Shown here: positions 16,773 to 25,742 of the stretch, in pieces | How positions within the stretch are numbered: position 1 is the stretch's first letter | Layout of the letters: each line of letters starts with the position of its first letter | NCBI GenBank assembly: GCA_034436755.1 | Contig: DAOTVB010000127.1 | Location: forward strand, 26,387 to 90,386 | DNA length: 64,000 nucleotides | Direction: 5' to 3' | Source of the DNA: CAKZQX01 sp034436755 | GTDB taxonomy: Bacteria; Chloroflexota; Chloroflexia; Chloroflexales; Chloroflexaceae | The notes under the pieces: generated by a model | Told to the model about the DNA's origin: nothing | The model's database searches: none | The model's input: only the letters and a program-made list of their open reading frames with translations | Made by a program: the position numbers and the translations under genes

Positions 16773-18236
16773 ATGAATGATCTACATACCCTGACGATTA
16801 CCGAAGCCCGCGCTGCACTGGATGCCGGCGATATCTCCTCCGTTGCCCTGACGGAGGCATGCCTGGAACGGATCAACTCGCTCGAACAGCAGTTGCAGGC
16901 ATTTCTCACCGTTACCGCTGAACTGGCCCTGGAGCAGGCCCGCGCCGCCGATGCGCGCCGGGGAAGTGCCGGGGCAGCCGGATCTGCGCCGCTGCTGGGT
17001 ATTCCCGTCGCAATTAAAGATCTGATCGCCACGAAGGGCATCCGCACCACCTGTGCCTCACGCATCCTGGAAACGTTTGTACCGCCCTACGATGCCACCG
17101 TTATCACCCGCCTGCGCCACGCTGGAGCGGTATTGATGGGCAAAACCAACTGTGATGAGTTTGGCATGGGCTCGAGTAATGAGAACAGCGGCTATGCGCT
17201 CTGCCGGAACCCGTGGGATCTGGCACGCGTCCCGGGTGGGAGTAGCGGCGGTAGCGCGGCAGCAATTGCGGCGGGTGAGGCGCTGGGTAGCCTGGGCACC
17301 GATACCGGCGGCAGTATTCGCCAGCCGGCAGCGCTGTGCGGCATCTGCGGGATCAAGCCTACCTATGGACGGGTCAGCCGCTATGGACTGGTGGCGTATG
17401 GTTCATCGCTTGACCAGATCGGCCCGATGGCGCGCACGGTCGCGGATGTGGCCCTGATGTTGCAAACAATCGCCGGGCATGATCCGTTGGACGGTACCAG
17501 CACGCCCCAGGCGCTCCCCGACTATAGTGCAGCGCTGACGGGCGATATTCGCGGGCTGCGGATCGGCGTCCCCCAGGAATATTTTGTCGAGGGGATGGAT
17601 GCCAGTGTCGAGCAGATCACGCGCGAAGCGATTGCGGCGCTCCGTGACCTGGGAGCCGAACTGGTTGATGTTTCGCTGCCACATACGCGCTATGCCCTGC
17701 CGACCTACTACATTATTGCGCCCGCCGAGGCCAGCGCAAACCTGGCCCGCTACGATGGCATTCGCTATGGCCCACGCGCCGAAGGGGGCGGTATGTGGGA
17801 AGAGATCGAACAGACGCGGGGGCAGTGGTTTGGCCCGGAGGTGCGCCGCCGGATCATGCTGGGCACCTACACGCTCTCAGCCGGCTACTACGATGCCTAC
17901 TACCGCCGCGCGCAGCAGGTACGCACGCTGATCCGCCGTGACTTTGAAACGGCCTTCGCCAAGGTTGATCTGCTGGTTACACCCACATCACCAACGGTGG
18001 CCTTCGCCATCGGCCAGAAGATTGATAATCCGCTGGCGATGTACCTGAGTGACGTGTTTACGCTGACGAGTAACCTGGCGGGCGTACCGGGGTTAGCGCT
18101 GCCCTGCGGTTTTAGCGAAGGGCTACCGGTTGGTATGCAACTCCTGGGCAAATTCTTCGACGAGGCGACCCTGCTGCGGGTCGGCGATGCATACCAGCGC
18201 GTGACAAACTGGCACACGCAGCAACCGGTGCTGTGA
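16773..18236 (+). CDS. gatA: Asp-tRNA(Asn)/Glu-tRNA(Gln) amidotransferase subunit A
   Basis: At 487 aa this is full length for GatA. The amidase-signature triad is present: Lys82 in 'GIPVAIKDL', and the two serines in GGSSGGSAAAIAAG and GTDTGGSIRQPA. 'KPTYGRVSRYGLVAYGSSLDQIGP' and 'MLGTYTLSAGYYDAYY' are typical GatA segments that separate it from other amidases. It frees ammonia from glutamine to convert mischarged Glu-tRNA(Gln) or Asp-tRNA(Asn). gatB and gatC are not in the window. AAAGG lies five bases before the ATG. A small unknown gene is translationally linked downstream. Confidence 0.96.
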   Translation: MNDLHTLTITEARAALDAGDISSVALTEACLERINSLEQQLQAFLTVTAELALEQARAADARRGSAGAAGSAPLLGIPVAIKDLIATKGIRTTCASRILETFVPPYDATVITRLRHAGAVLMGKTNCDEFGMGSSNENSGYALCRNPWDLARVPGGSSGGSAAAIAAGEALGSLGTDTGGSIRQPAALCGICGIKPTYGRVSRYGLVAYGSSLDQIGPMARTVADVALMLQTIAGHDPLDGTSTPQALPDYSAALTGDIRGLRIGVPQEYFVEGMDASVEQITREAIAALRDLGAELVDVSLPHTRYALPTYYIIAPAEASANLARYDGIRYGPRAEGGGMWEEIEQTRGQWFGPEVRRRIMLGTYTLSAGYYDAYYRRAQQVRTLIRRDFETAFAKVDLLVTPTSPTVAFAIGQKIDNPLAMYLSDVFTLTSNLAGVPGLALPCGFSEGLPVGMQLLGKFFDEATLLRVGDAYQRVTNWHTQQPVL

Positions 18237-18250
18237 TAAAAGGACAAGCT

Positions 18251-18673
18251 GTGGATCCTGTAGCTGCGGAACATCTGGCCGAACAACTTGCGACGCAGCG
18301 TACCCTCATCTGTGCGCGCGTGACCACCCGGCTGCTGCTGACCTTTCCCGAACTGGTGCAGACCCTCCGCATGGAGGCAGCCACATCGGTTGAGGCGCGG
18401 CTCTCCGAAGTTGCGTCCGAGCGTATGTATGAACTAGTGCGGGCGATCCTGCTGTTTGGCCTGCCCAACCTGGCCGAGCAGGAGCTACGCTGGGCTGTCG
18501 GTGTGCTCCCCCGAAGCGGCGTTACCACTGAACACCAGGCGGCAATGATCCGCTGGTTTTTTGAAGAAACCCGCCAGATCGGGCTGGAACCGGCGGAAAT
18601 TGCCATAACGCAGGAGTTGGAACAGTATATGCTGGATCTCCTGACAACGCTGACGCACACGCCCTCCAGTTGA
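18251..18673 (+). CDS. hypothetical helical protein linked to gatA
   Basis: The 140-aa product is predicted all-helical, without signal or membrane segment, and I do not recognise it. GTG at 18251 is preferred because AAAAGGA ends six bases before it. An earlier GTG at 18233 overlaps the gatA stop by four bases (GTGA) and would add six residues. Either way it is tightly coupled to gatA. Confidence 0.65.
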   Translation: MDPVAAEHLAEQLATQRTLICARVTTRLLLTFPELVQTLRMEAATSVEARLSEVASERMYELVRAILLFGLPNLAEQELRWAVGVLPRSGVTTEHQAAMIRWFFEETRQIGLEPAEIAITQELEQYMLDLLTTLTHTPSS

Positions 18674-18863
18674 GCCGGTTCCACCTTGCCAGAGACAAAA
18701 TTCCTTGCCGGATCAATGCGCTCGTAATGTATATAGGAAGAACAGATAAACACCGGACAAAGAACAAACCGATTGTTCGATAATAGAGCACCAGAGACGT
18801 TTTGTTCTGTGTTTCTTTAGTTCTGTGTTTTCTAGTAGTTGATGAATATTTAGGGGATTATTT

Positions 18864-19271
18864 ATGCTCTCTGATAGTGAGATCCGCGATATGTTTACGC
18901 GCAAGGGCACAATTGCCGTCGTGGGGTTAAGCGACCGATCCAGCCGTGCCTCACACAGCGTGGCGCGCTTCCTGCAACGCGAGGGACATCGCATTATCCC
19001 GGTGAATCCTACGTTGCAGGGGCCGGTGCTGGGTGAACAACCCTACGCCCGCCTACGCGATGTCGATGTTCCGGTGGATATCGTCGATATTTTTCGCCGC
19101 TCGGAGCATGTGCCCGAGATTGTCGAAGATGCTATCGCCATTGGCGCGCAGGTTATCTGGATGCAACTGGGAATTATGCATGCGGAGGCGGCCGCACGCG
19201 CGGAAGCGGCCGGTCTGGATGTCGTGATGAACCGCTGCACCGCGATTGAGTATGGACGGGTGATGCCATAA
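18864..19271 (+). CDS. CoA-binding protein (YccU type)
   Basis: The 135-aa product is a single Rossmann-type CoA_binding_2 domain. It shows 'TIAVVGLSDRSSRASHSVARFLQREGHRIIPVNP' at the nucleotide-binding start, 'VDIVDIFRRSEHVPEIVEDAI' in the middle and 'VVMNRCTAIEY' at the end, where the Cys is characteristic. The length is typical of the small YccU family, whose cellular role is undefined. AGGGGA lies seven bases before the ATG. Confidence 0.88.
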   Translation: MLSDSEIRDMFTRKGTIAVVGLSDRSSRASHSVARFLQREGHRIIPVNPTLQGPVLGEQPYARLRDVDVPVDIVDIFRRSEHVPEIVEDAIAIGAQVIWMQLGIMHAEAAARAEAAGLDVVMNRCTAIEYGRVMP

Positions 19272-19293
19272 CCGGTCCTATCGGCACACTATC

Positions 19294-19630
19294 TAACACG
19301 AGTTACGTGGTTAATATGTAAACCGGACGTTTCACTCGATGGAAACCGATTCGCCTGCGGCAGCATAGTTCTGTTTTCTCTCGCCCTGCCGAAGACGCGG
19401 CGGGGCGTTTATTCAGACATAGGCCTGGTTTAGAGACTGTCTGAAAAGGGTTAGTCATGGGGCTATGACCCCGGAGCAGGAGTCCGGGCTTCAGCCGATG
19501 TGTGGCCGGAACCGGCTGAAGCCGGGACTCCTGGGGCGCTGTCCGGTGTCGCAGGGCACCCAGCATGCCGTGTGACCGACGCGAATCATCTTTTCAGACA
19601 GTCTCTTAGCTGACTACGTAACGCGTGTTA
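19294..19630. repeat. palindromic repeat family 1, copy d, interrupted by a MITE
   Basis: The outer ends TAACACGAGTTACGTGG (19294-19310) and CTACGTAACGCGTGTTA (19614-19630) are inverted copies. Inside are the family blocks AAACCGGACGTTTCACTCGAT, TTCGCCTGCGGCAGCAT and GCCCTGCCGAAG. Removing the 173-bp MITE and one TTA leaves about 161 bp, and the junction CCTGGTTTAGC then aligns with CCTGGTTTGG of the copy near 48630. Confidence 0.75.
19433..19605. mobile_element. IS5-type MITE, 173 bp
   Basis: Perfect 16-bp terminal inverted repeats GAGACTGTCTGAAAAG (19433-19448) and its complement (19590-19605) are flanked by direct TTA repeats (19430-19432 and 19606-19608). No coding capacity is present. 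The GAG ends and 3-bp T-N-A duplication fit IS5-group elements, so movement would need a transposase supplied from elsewhere. Its centre carries a GGAGTCC...GGACTCC hairpin like the family-2 repeats. Confidence 0.75.
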
Positions 19631-20289
19631 TCAGAATACATTTTCCCCACCTTTCACCAGATCTTATGAAAAGTTGACCATCCACGGCAGTAGTGTGCGC
19701 AGTGCCGGCTTTAAGCGGTTTCGGATCAGTCCAACCACCTGAAACCGGCGCTACGTGCCGTATACGCGGGAGCCATCCTGGTCTTCATCCGCATGCGCAG
19801 CAGTATCTCCGTCTCTGCCCAGAGAGACATTTCCGATACGAGAACACACTGCGAACACGCAAAAGCCTATCCCTGCCGAAAGAAACTGCCTCCGCAGCAA
19901 GGAGACCACCCCCTGATTGCCCATGTTGTCACGATGAGAATTGTGGGAGAAAAGCGGAGATCGGAATAACCCGCGCGGTTGATCCGTATGGCTTCAGAAT
20001 GCCCTACATGTCCGTTTTAGTGCGACGATGATATACACTGGAATATCCGCCAGACATGGGTGGAATTTAACCCAAAGGTGTGCTATACTCAACAGTGCAT
20101 ACTTTAGCGAAAAACGGTTCGTAGCACTTCCTGTTGTGTCAGGTTCCTTTTAACTTGTTTGCTATCCGTTATGTCTCGTCAGGTCTGTCCCGGTCTGTAC
20201 AGGCAAAATCTGTTCATGGTTGCTACACACCAGTTGCCAACATAGTTCGTGACATAGTTCGTGACATAGGCGCGAGGAGCGTTCAACGT
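19631..20289. other. gene-free stretch upstream of the methyltransferase
   Basis: No supported gene. TATACT at 20084-20089 could be a -10 box (weak TGGAAT 17 bases upstream). A 13-base unit, CATAGTTCGTGA plus one base, is repeated about 2.3 times at 20241-20270, just before the ribosome-binding site. Confidence 0.4.
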
Positions 20290-21123
20290 ATGGATATGGA
20301 AGAATTTGTTCATCCGGATGATATCGCTGATCTGGTACCGATTGACAAGCCGAATGCCGCCCGGATGTATGACTACTGTCTGGGGGGGTTTCACTCCTTT
20401 GAGGTTGATCAGCAGGCGGCCGAGCAGATGCTGGCGTTTTATCCCGATGTGAAGCAGATTGCGCTGGCCAACCGGGCCTTTCTGCGGCGGGCAGTAGCGT
20501 GTATGCTAGAGCAGGGAATTGACCAGTTTCTGGATATCGGGTCAGGGCTACCAACTGTGGGGAATGTACATACGATGGCGCAGGAGGCTAACCCGGATGC
20601 GCGGGTCGTCTACGTCGATATCGACCCGGTAGCGGTAGAACATAGTAAACTTCTGCTCAAAGATAATCCGAATGCGCTGGCACTTCAGGCAGATGCCCAC
20701 TACCCGGAAATCATCCTGAACAACCCGGATGTGCGGCAGTTGCTGGACTTTACCCGGCCAATCGGGGTGATGTTCATTGCTGTGCTGCAATTTGTTACCG
20801 ATGATGCAAAAGCCTATCATGCCGTAAGGACAGTCCGCGATGCGCTGGTATCGGGTAGTTCTATAGCGATTGCGCATTACACGAATGCCCAGGAAAAAGT
20901 CCCTGCAAATATCATGACCAAATTTGAAGATATCTATAATCGTGCTGCGCTGCCGATACGCGCACGGTCGCATCAAGAGATTGCAACCTTCTTTGCCGGT
21001 CTGGAACTGGTTGAGCCGGGACTGGTGTACGTTCCCCAATGGCGCCCCCAGACATCCAAAGAAATCTTCCTGAATGAGCCGGAGCGAGCATGCAACTTTG
21101 CCGGGGTTGGACGCAAACCGTGA
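20290..21123 (+). CDS. DUF574-type S-adenosylmethionine methyltransferase
   Basis: This 277-aa protein matches the S-adenosyl methyltransferase family PF04672 (DUF574), best known from actinobacteria. It shows 'PNAARMYDYCLGGFHSFEVDQQAAEQ' near the N-terminus, 'QFLDIGSGLPTVGNVH' as the SAM-binding glycine loop, 'VVYVDIDPVAVEHSK' as the ribose-binding acidic loop, and 'QADAHYPEIILNNPDVRQLLDFTRPIGVMF'. Its methyl acceptor is unknown in the family. The ATG at 20290 has GGAG about ten bases upstream and fits where homology begins. A histidine kinase follows 34 bases later, so the two are probably co-transcribed. Confidence 0.88.
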   Translation: MDMEEFVHPDDIADLVPIDKPNAARMYDYCLGGFHSFEVDQQAAEQMLAFYPDVKQIALANRAFLRRAVACMLEQGIDQFLDIGSGLPTVGNVHTMAQEANPDARVVYVDIDPVAVEHSKLLLKDNPNALALQADAHYPEIILNNPDVRQLLDFTRPIGVMFIAVLQFVTDDAKAYHAVRTVRDALVSGSSIAIAHYTNAQEKVPANIMTKFEDIYNRAALPIRARSHQEIATFFAGLELVEPGLVYVPQWRPQTSKEIFLNEPERACNFAGVGRKP

Positions 21124-21157
21124 GTATAAGCAGAGAGTAGTAAGTATCAGGGTACCT

Positions 21158-22720
21158 ATGAACGAGTGGCAACCAGCAGATCTCTTCTCTACACTCCGTA
21201 GCCGCCATGAATGCATTGCCGATAGCTGGAGTGATACTGTTTTGCAGACGGGCTTCGGAACACATGATACAGCTACAGCGATAGCCCGCTTCAACGCATT
21301 GCTGGATCAGTTTACCAGCATACTGGTGACAGAGCCGGTTGATGAGGACGCAGCCCGGACAATCGGGGAAGAACTGGCAAAATTTCACTATCTTCAGCCG
21401 GAGACTCTCGGCAAAACGCAGACGCTGCTGCTCCATATGTTCACTGCCGATCTGCCTGCCGATCAGCTTGTCTTCCTGCTGCCGCGCCTGTCGCGCCTGC
21501 TGGGGGCACTTGCCACCGGCTTTAATCAGCAGTTCCAGCGCACGATTATTGACGAGCAGCACTCTTCGCGCCGGGCACTGCTGGCAGCCCGTGAGCAGGC
21601 AGCGACGGCGCTAGTTGAGATCAAACAGCGCCTGCGCCTGGTTATTAACAACTTTCCGCTGATCCTCTTTGCCTTTGACCAGGATGGCGTGCTGACGCTG
21701 GCCGAAGGTCAGGGTACCCGCATGTTCGACTATGACATGAAAACGCTGGTGGGGCAGTCGATCTACGATTGGCAGACGGTCTACCCCCAGGTTACGACCA
21801 ATGTGGAGCGTGCGCTCCAGGGTGAGGAGTTTAGTACGCGGGTCTATCTGCGCGATGCTGTTTTTGAGACACGCTATGCCCCGCTCCGTCATCAGAGCGG
21901 GGAGATCCAGGGGGTTATCGGGGTGTCGATTGATATTACCGCGCGTGTCCGCGCCGAGGAAGAGCTTGCCCGACTCCAGCGCGCTATTGACCAGCGCATT
22001 GAGGCCGAGCGGCTGCAAATCGCGCAGGAACTGCACGATACGATGTTGCAACAACTGCTTGGCCGCAACTACATGCTTGAGCTGGCCCAGCAAGAGGTCT
22101 GCGCGGAACTGCACTCCGGCGACCAGATCCGTACTTATATCACGCGCGCACTGGGGGAAACCCGCCGGGACGCGCTGCACATGGTGAAGATATTGCAAGC
22201 GCTGATTGCCCGGTTGCAACCGGCGGGCCTGAATGATATGGGCCTGGTTGTGGCGCTTGAAGGGCACCTGCTGCAGTTGCAGCGCGGGGGTGGCCTGACG
22301 ATGCCTCGGCTCTCGTGCGATCTGGACCCGCAGGGGGCGCATGTTCCCTCCACTCTGGCACGCTATCTCTTTCGGGCAGCGCAGGAGGCGCTGGCAAACG
22401 CGCTGCAGCATGCCCAGGCCAGCCATATTCATCTCAGTCTGCAGGTCTATGCCGATGAGATTGTGCTGATGGTGGAGGACAATGGACAGGGATTTCAGGT
22501 GCCGGCCCGCCTGAGCGAGTTCACCCGGAGCAGTCATTTTGGCCTGGCGGAGATGGCCCAACGCATTGAACTGGTCAATGGCGAGGTTTCAATCTGGTCC
22601 CAATTTGGACGGGGCACGGAAGTTATTGTGCGGATACCAGTAACCGCTGAGGCGGGATACTCTGACAGCATGCTGCCACCGGCACACGCGCCCCTGACCG
22701 CGACCGTCTCTTCCGTCTGA
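21158..22720 (+). CDS. PAS-domain histidine kinase, NarL-type (HisKA_3)
   Basis: This 520-aa protein has no membrane segment. Residues 1-150 are helical, resembling RsbR-type N-terminal sensor domains (inference). A PAS domain follows (about 165-280, 'NNFPLILFAFDQDGVLTLAEGQG'). The dimerisation box 'RLQIAQELHDTMLQQLLG' has the phosphorylatable His in the E-L-H-D context of HisKA_3. A HATPase domain has N-box 'EALANALQHAQ' and G-box 'VEDNGQGF'. Such kinases usually act on a NarL/FixJ regulator with a DNA-binding helix-turn-helix, and none is present in the window. The start has AGGG six bases upstream. Confidence 0.9.
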   Translation: MNEWQPADLFSTLRSRHECIADSWSDTVLQTGFGTHDTATAIARFNALLDQFTSILVTEPVDEDAARTIGEELAKFHYLQPETLGKTQTLLLHMFTADLPADQLVFLLPRLSRLLGALATGFNQQFQRTIIDEQHSSRRALLAAREQAATALVEIKQRLRLVINNFPLILFAFDQDGVLTLAEGQGTRMFDYDMKTLVGQSIYDWQTVYPQVTTNVERALQGEEFSTRVYLRDAVFETRYAPLRHQSGEIQGVIGVSIDITARVRAEEELARLQRAIDQRIEAERLQIAQELHDTMLQQLLGRNYMLELAQQEVCAELHSGDQIRTYITRALGETRRDALHMVKILQALIARLQPAGLNDMGLVVALEGHLLQLQRGGGLTMPRLSCDLDPQGAHVPSTLARYLFRAAQEALANALQHAQASHIHLSLQVYADEIVLMVEDNGQGFQVPARLSEFTRSSHFGLAEMAQRIELVNGEVSIWSQFGRGTEVIVRIPVTAEAGYSDSMLPPAHAPLTATVSSV

Positions 22721-22727
22721 GGAGATA

Positions 22728-23147
22728 TCAGCGCAGTTCCAACGTTCGCTGTACGGTAATGATCTGCCCGGTGAAGTTCCAGCAGACCCGGACATTGGTC
22801 TGCTGGAGCATGATCGCCCAGACATGCGACTCACCCTGCAGCAGGGTGCAGCCATTCGGGGTCATTCGCGTGGTTACCAGGCCAAACCTGGTCGTGTACC
22901 AGTTTTGCACTTCGGGAAATTGATCAGTTGTGAAATAGGCATAATTCCACTCGATCTGGTCAGGCAGATCGTAGGTGATATCTTCCGATCTAACGGTAGC
23001 GTCCGGGTAGTGCATCGCCTGCAGATCCTGGCGCAGTGTCAGCAGGGCCAGGGCAATCCCCCCAACCAGCAGGAGCAGCACGACCAACCCGCAACCCCAG
23101 AGCCGTTTCCGCACCCCACCCGATTCTTTCTGGTTACTGTTTTGCAT
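22728..23147 (-). CDS. single-pass membrane protein of unknown function
   Basis: The 139-aa product has a short basic cytoplasmic start, one hydrophobic helix (about residues 17-40) and an extracytoplasmic domain of about 95 residues with two Cys near the end that could form a disulfide. I do not recognise the family. It starts 39 bases after the stop of the REC-PAS-PAS-GAF kinase in the same direction, so it may belong to that transcript. The start is chosen by layout; no strong Shine-Dalgarno is seen. Confidence 0.55.
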   Translation of the reverse strand: MQNSNQKESGGVRKRLWGCGLVVLLLLVGGIALALLTLRQDLQAMHYPDATVRSEDITYDLPDQIEWNYAYFTTDQFPEVQNWYTTRFGLVTTRMTPNGCTLLQGESHVWAIMLQQTNVRVCWNFTGQIITVQRTLELR

Positions 23148-23185
23148 ATACTTCACACTCTTAAGCAGATTTGCGTTTCCACCAC

Positions 23186-25669
23186 TCAAAACTCATCTCG
23201 ACCAAGCGGCAGTTCCACCGCGAGACAACTACCCTGGCCGGGAGCCGCATCAATAGTAAGCTCGCCCCCCAGCAGCCGCAACCGCTCCTGCATGCCGGCC
23301 AGGCCACTCGAGGTGTGGCTCGCAAGCGCCACAATCGGATCAAAGCCGCGGCCCGCGTCGGCAATCTGCACACCAATCATGGTCTGGTTGACCCAGAGAC
23401 GCACCACAACTTCGTGCGTATCCGCGTAGCGCGCCACATTGGTCAACGCCTCCTGCACCATCCGGTAGACCGCGACTTCAATATCGTTTCCAAAGCGCTG
23501 CTGATCCAAACCAGAGTGTTTAAAGGCCACCTGAATGCCTGTCTGCGAGGTGTAGCGGTCGAAATACCAGCGCAATGTCGGCAGCAACCCCAGATCATCC
23601 AGCATGGGTGGGCGTAACTGGAGCGACATCTCGCGCACCTGCTGGAGCAGTTCGGAGACCAGAGAGCGGGCATGGGCCAGCCGCGACGGGATCTGTTCAA
23701 GCGGCGGGCGGTTGACCATCTCCAGCGAGAGACTCAAGCCCGTCAGGATCTGGCCGACCTCATCATGCAGTTCGCGGGCGATGGCCCGTCGTTCAGCCTC
23801 CTGGATCTCGACCAGCCGCCGCGACAGCGTTTGCAGCCGCTCATGGCCGGCCTGGACCTGGCTAAACAGGCGGGCGCGCTGGATGGCCGAGCCAACCTGC
23901 TGCCCCACAATTGCCAGAAAGGTTACATGATCGTCCCGAAAAGCTTCCGGGTCGGCACTGAAGAGATCGATCACACCCTGGATTTCTCCCCGCGCCAGCA
24001 ACGGCACGCCTAAATAGCAGCAGGCGGACGTGCGCAGGGTTTCCGGTAGCACCTGGGTCATGGTGATATCGTTCAAATCATACATGACCAGCGGTGACTG
24101 TTCCCACACCACCCGCTGATTATGGGCCATAGTGACGGCCAGCGCGCGGCGCTGTTCATCCGGGATATCGAGCAGGCCCCAGGTTTCCTCAAGAGAGATA
24201 TGATCGGTTTCTTTATGATAGAGATAGATCGCCCCGGCCGGAAGAACCAGATACTCGGCAAACATTATGCGCAGGGTGGAGAACACCTCCGACAGCGCCA
24301 GCGACTGGTTGATGGCCTCGATCACCAGGTTGAGCCGGGCGAGTTGCTCGTTGCGCTGCTTCAGCTTCTCCTCGGCGCGCTTGCGCTCGGTGATATCGCG
24401 CACCACACTGACAACATTGACCACCTGACCGGCGTCATCACGCAGGGGCGTGATCACATGTTCGGTCGGGAAAATCTCGCCGCTCTTGCGCCGCATCTGA
24501 TACTCGGTGGTAAAAACACCGGGCGACGCATATGCCTGGAGTGCGGCCCGACCAAAGATCGTAAACATCTCCGCGTTGACATGTAGAAAATCCGTAGCCT
24601 GCCCAATCAGTTCCGCACGGCTGTAGCCGAACATAGTCTCGGTTGTCTGGTTACACTCCTCGATCAGCCGGGTAAACGGATTAACGACCATGACGGCTTC
24701 ATTCAAGCTCGAGAGCACCTTCTCCAGCAGGTTGTGGGATTTCTGCAGGGCTGCCTGAGCCTGCCGCATTGCCGTAACATCCCGATCATACCAGACGCGC
24801 CCATATTTGGTGCCGTCACTACCCTTCACTGGAGCGCTGTACCGTTCGTACACACGCCCATCGTTAAAGTAGATCTCATCCGAACTGATTACATCGGGAT
24901 GCTCATACAGGTAGCGAATCCTTGCCGCAAACTCTTCGGGCACGACCAGTTGTTCGCGCAACACCTGAATCCGGGTTGCAAATGACGATTGCTGCATCAT
25001 CGCCGGGGACATCTGCCACATCTCGGCAAAGCGCCGGTTGTAGAAAAGCACATGCTGATCCAGATCAACCACCAGGATGCCGTCAATGGAGGCATCACTC
25101 TGGCACTCCAGCAATGTTTTCTGCATGCGCAGTTCCGCTTCAGTCCGCCGGCGCTCGGCGATTTCGGCCTGGAGCGCCTGGTTGATATGCGCCAGTTCGG
25201 CGGTGCGCTCCGCGACCCGCTGTTCCAGCAGCGTATGCGACCGGCGCAACTCCGCTTCGGCCTGCTGTTTCTCGTGAACAAGCCGATGCTGCTGCAGGGC
25301 GCGCTCGATAATCAAGGGCAGCAGTTCCAGGTAGCCGCCCGCCACATCCTTGACGATATAGTCGCTGGCGCCGAGCTTCATCGCCGCGACCGCGATCTGC
25401 TCACTGCCGGTACCCGTTATTACAATGACCGGGGGCATGCCACCCCGTTCCGCCAGGATGCGAATAACATCCAACCCGGAAAGGCCAGGCATATTCTGAT
25501 CGACGGCAACCAGCACATACGCCCCGGCGGCATACATTGCCAATCCCGCTTCCCCGTCACAGGCAGTCTCAACAACATAGCCCGCCCGTCCCAGACGTTT
25601 CTGAACAAGACGCGCGGCGGCGGGATCATCTTCCATGTAGAGAATGCGTTTATCAGCAGACTCGGACAT
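23186..25669 (-). CDS. hybrid histidine kinase REC-PAS-PAS-GAF-HisKA_3
   Basis: This 827-aa protein is soluble. Domains in order: receiver (1-120; acidic pair in MEDD, phospho-acceptor Asp in AVDQNMPG, Lys in VKD), coiled coil (125-185), PAS (190-310), PAS (315-430), GAF (445-610), HisKA_3 box 'RRAIARELHDEVGQILTG' and HATPase (G-box DAGRGF). The receiver is at the N-terminus, so it acts as input: another kinase probably phosphorylates it to set the output of the HisKA_3 kinase. The REC plus coiled coil is nearly the same as in the next gene upstream. An in-frame GTG at 25684 would add five residues. Confidence 0.9.
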   Translation of the reverse strand: MSESADKRILYMEDDPAAARLVQKRLGRAGYVVETACDGEAGLAMYAAGAYVLVAVDQNMPGLSGLDVIRILAERGGMPPVIVITGTGSEQIAVAAMKLGASDYIVKDVAGGYLELLPLIIERALQQHRLVHEKQQAEAELRRSHTLLEQRVAERTAELAHINQALQAEIAERRRTEAELRMQKTLLECQSDASIDGILVVDLDQHVLFYNRRFAEMWQMSPAMMQQSSFATRIQVLREQLVVPEEFAARIRYLYEHPDVISSDEIYFNDGRVYERYSAPVKGSDGTKYGRVWYDRDVTAMRQAQAALQKSHNLLEKVLSSLNEAVMVVNPFTRLIEECNQTTETMFGYSRAELIGQATDFLHVNAEMFTIFGRAALQAYASPGVFTTEYQMRRKSGEIFPTEHVITPLRDDAGQVVNVVSVVRDITERKRAEEKLKQRNEQLARLNLVIEAINQSLALSEVFSTLRIMFAEYLVLPAGAIYLYHKETDHISLEETWGLLDIPDEQRRALAVTMAHNQRVVWEQSPLVMYDLNDITMTQVLPETLRTSACCYLGVPLLARGEIQGVIDLFSADPEAFRDDHVTFLAIVGQQVGSAIQRARLFSQVQAGHERLQTLSRRLVEIQEAERRAIARELHDEVGQILTGLSLSLEMVNRPPLEQIPSRLAHARSLVSELLQQVREMSLQLRPPMLDDLGLLPTLRWYFDRYTSQTGIQVAFKHSGLDQQRFGNDIEVAVYRMVQEALTNVARYADTHEVVVRLWVNQTMIGVQIADAGRGFDPIVALASHTSSGLAGMQERLRLLGGELTIDAAPGQGSCLAVELPLGRDEF

Positions 25670-25742
25670 TGTTGCCACTTTCACACTGCTAACGGGCGGT
25701 GACTATCGGTCTACGACCCACCACCGTACCGGAGACACGCTG

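Noticed and set aside
19693..20031. 112-aa plus-strand open frame
   Set aside because: Cys/Pro/Arg-rich with no domain, no ribosome-binding site and no coding-like codon pattern.
21611..22561. 316-aa minus-strand open frame
   Set aside because: Antisense of the HisKA_3 kinase with intact H- and G-boxes.
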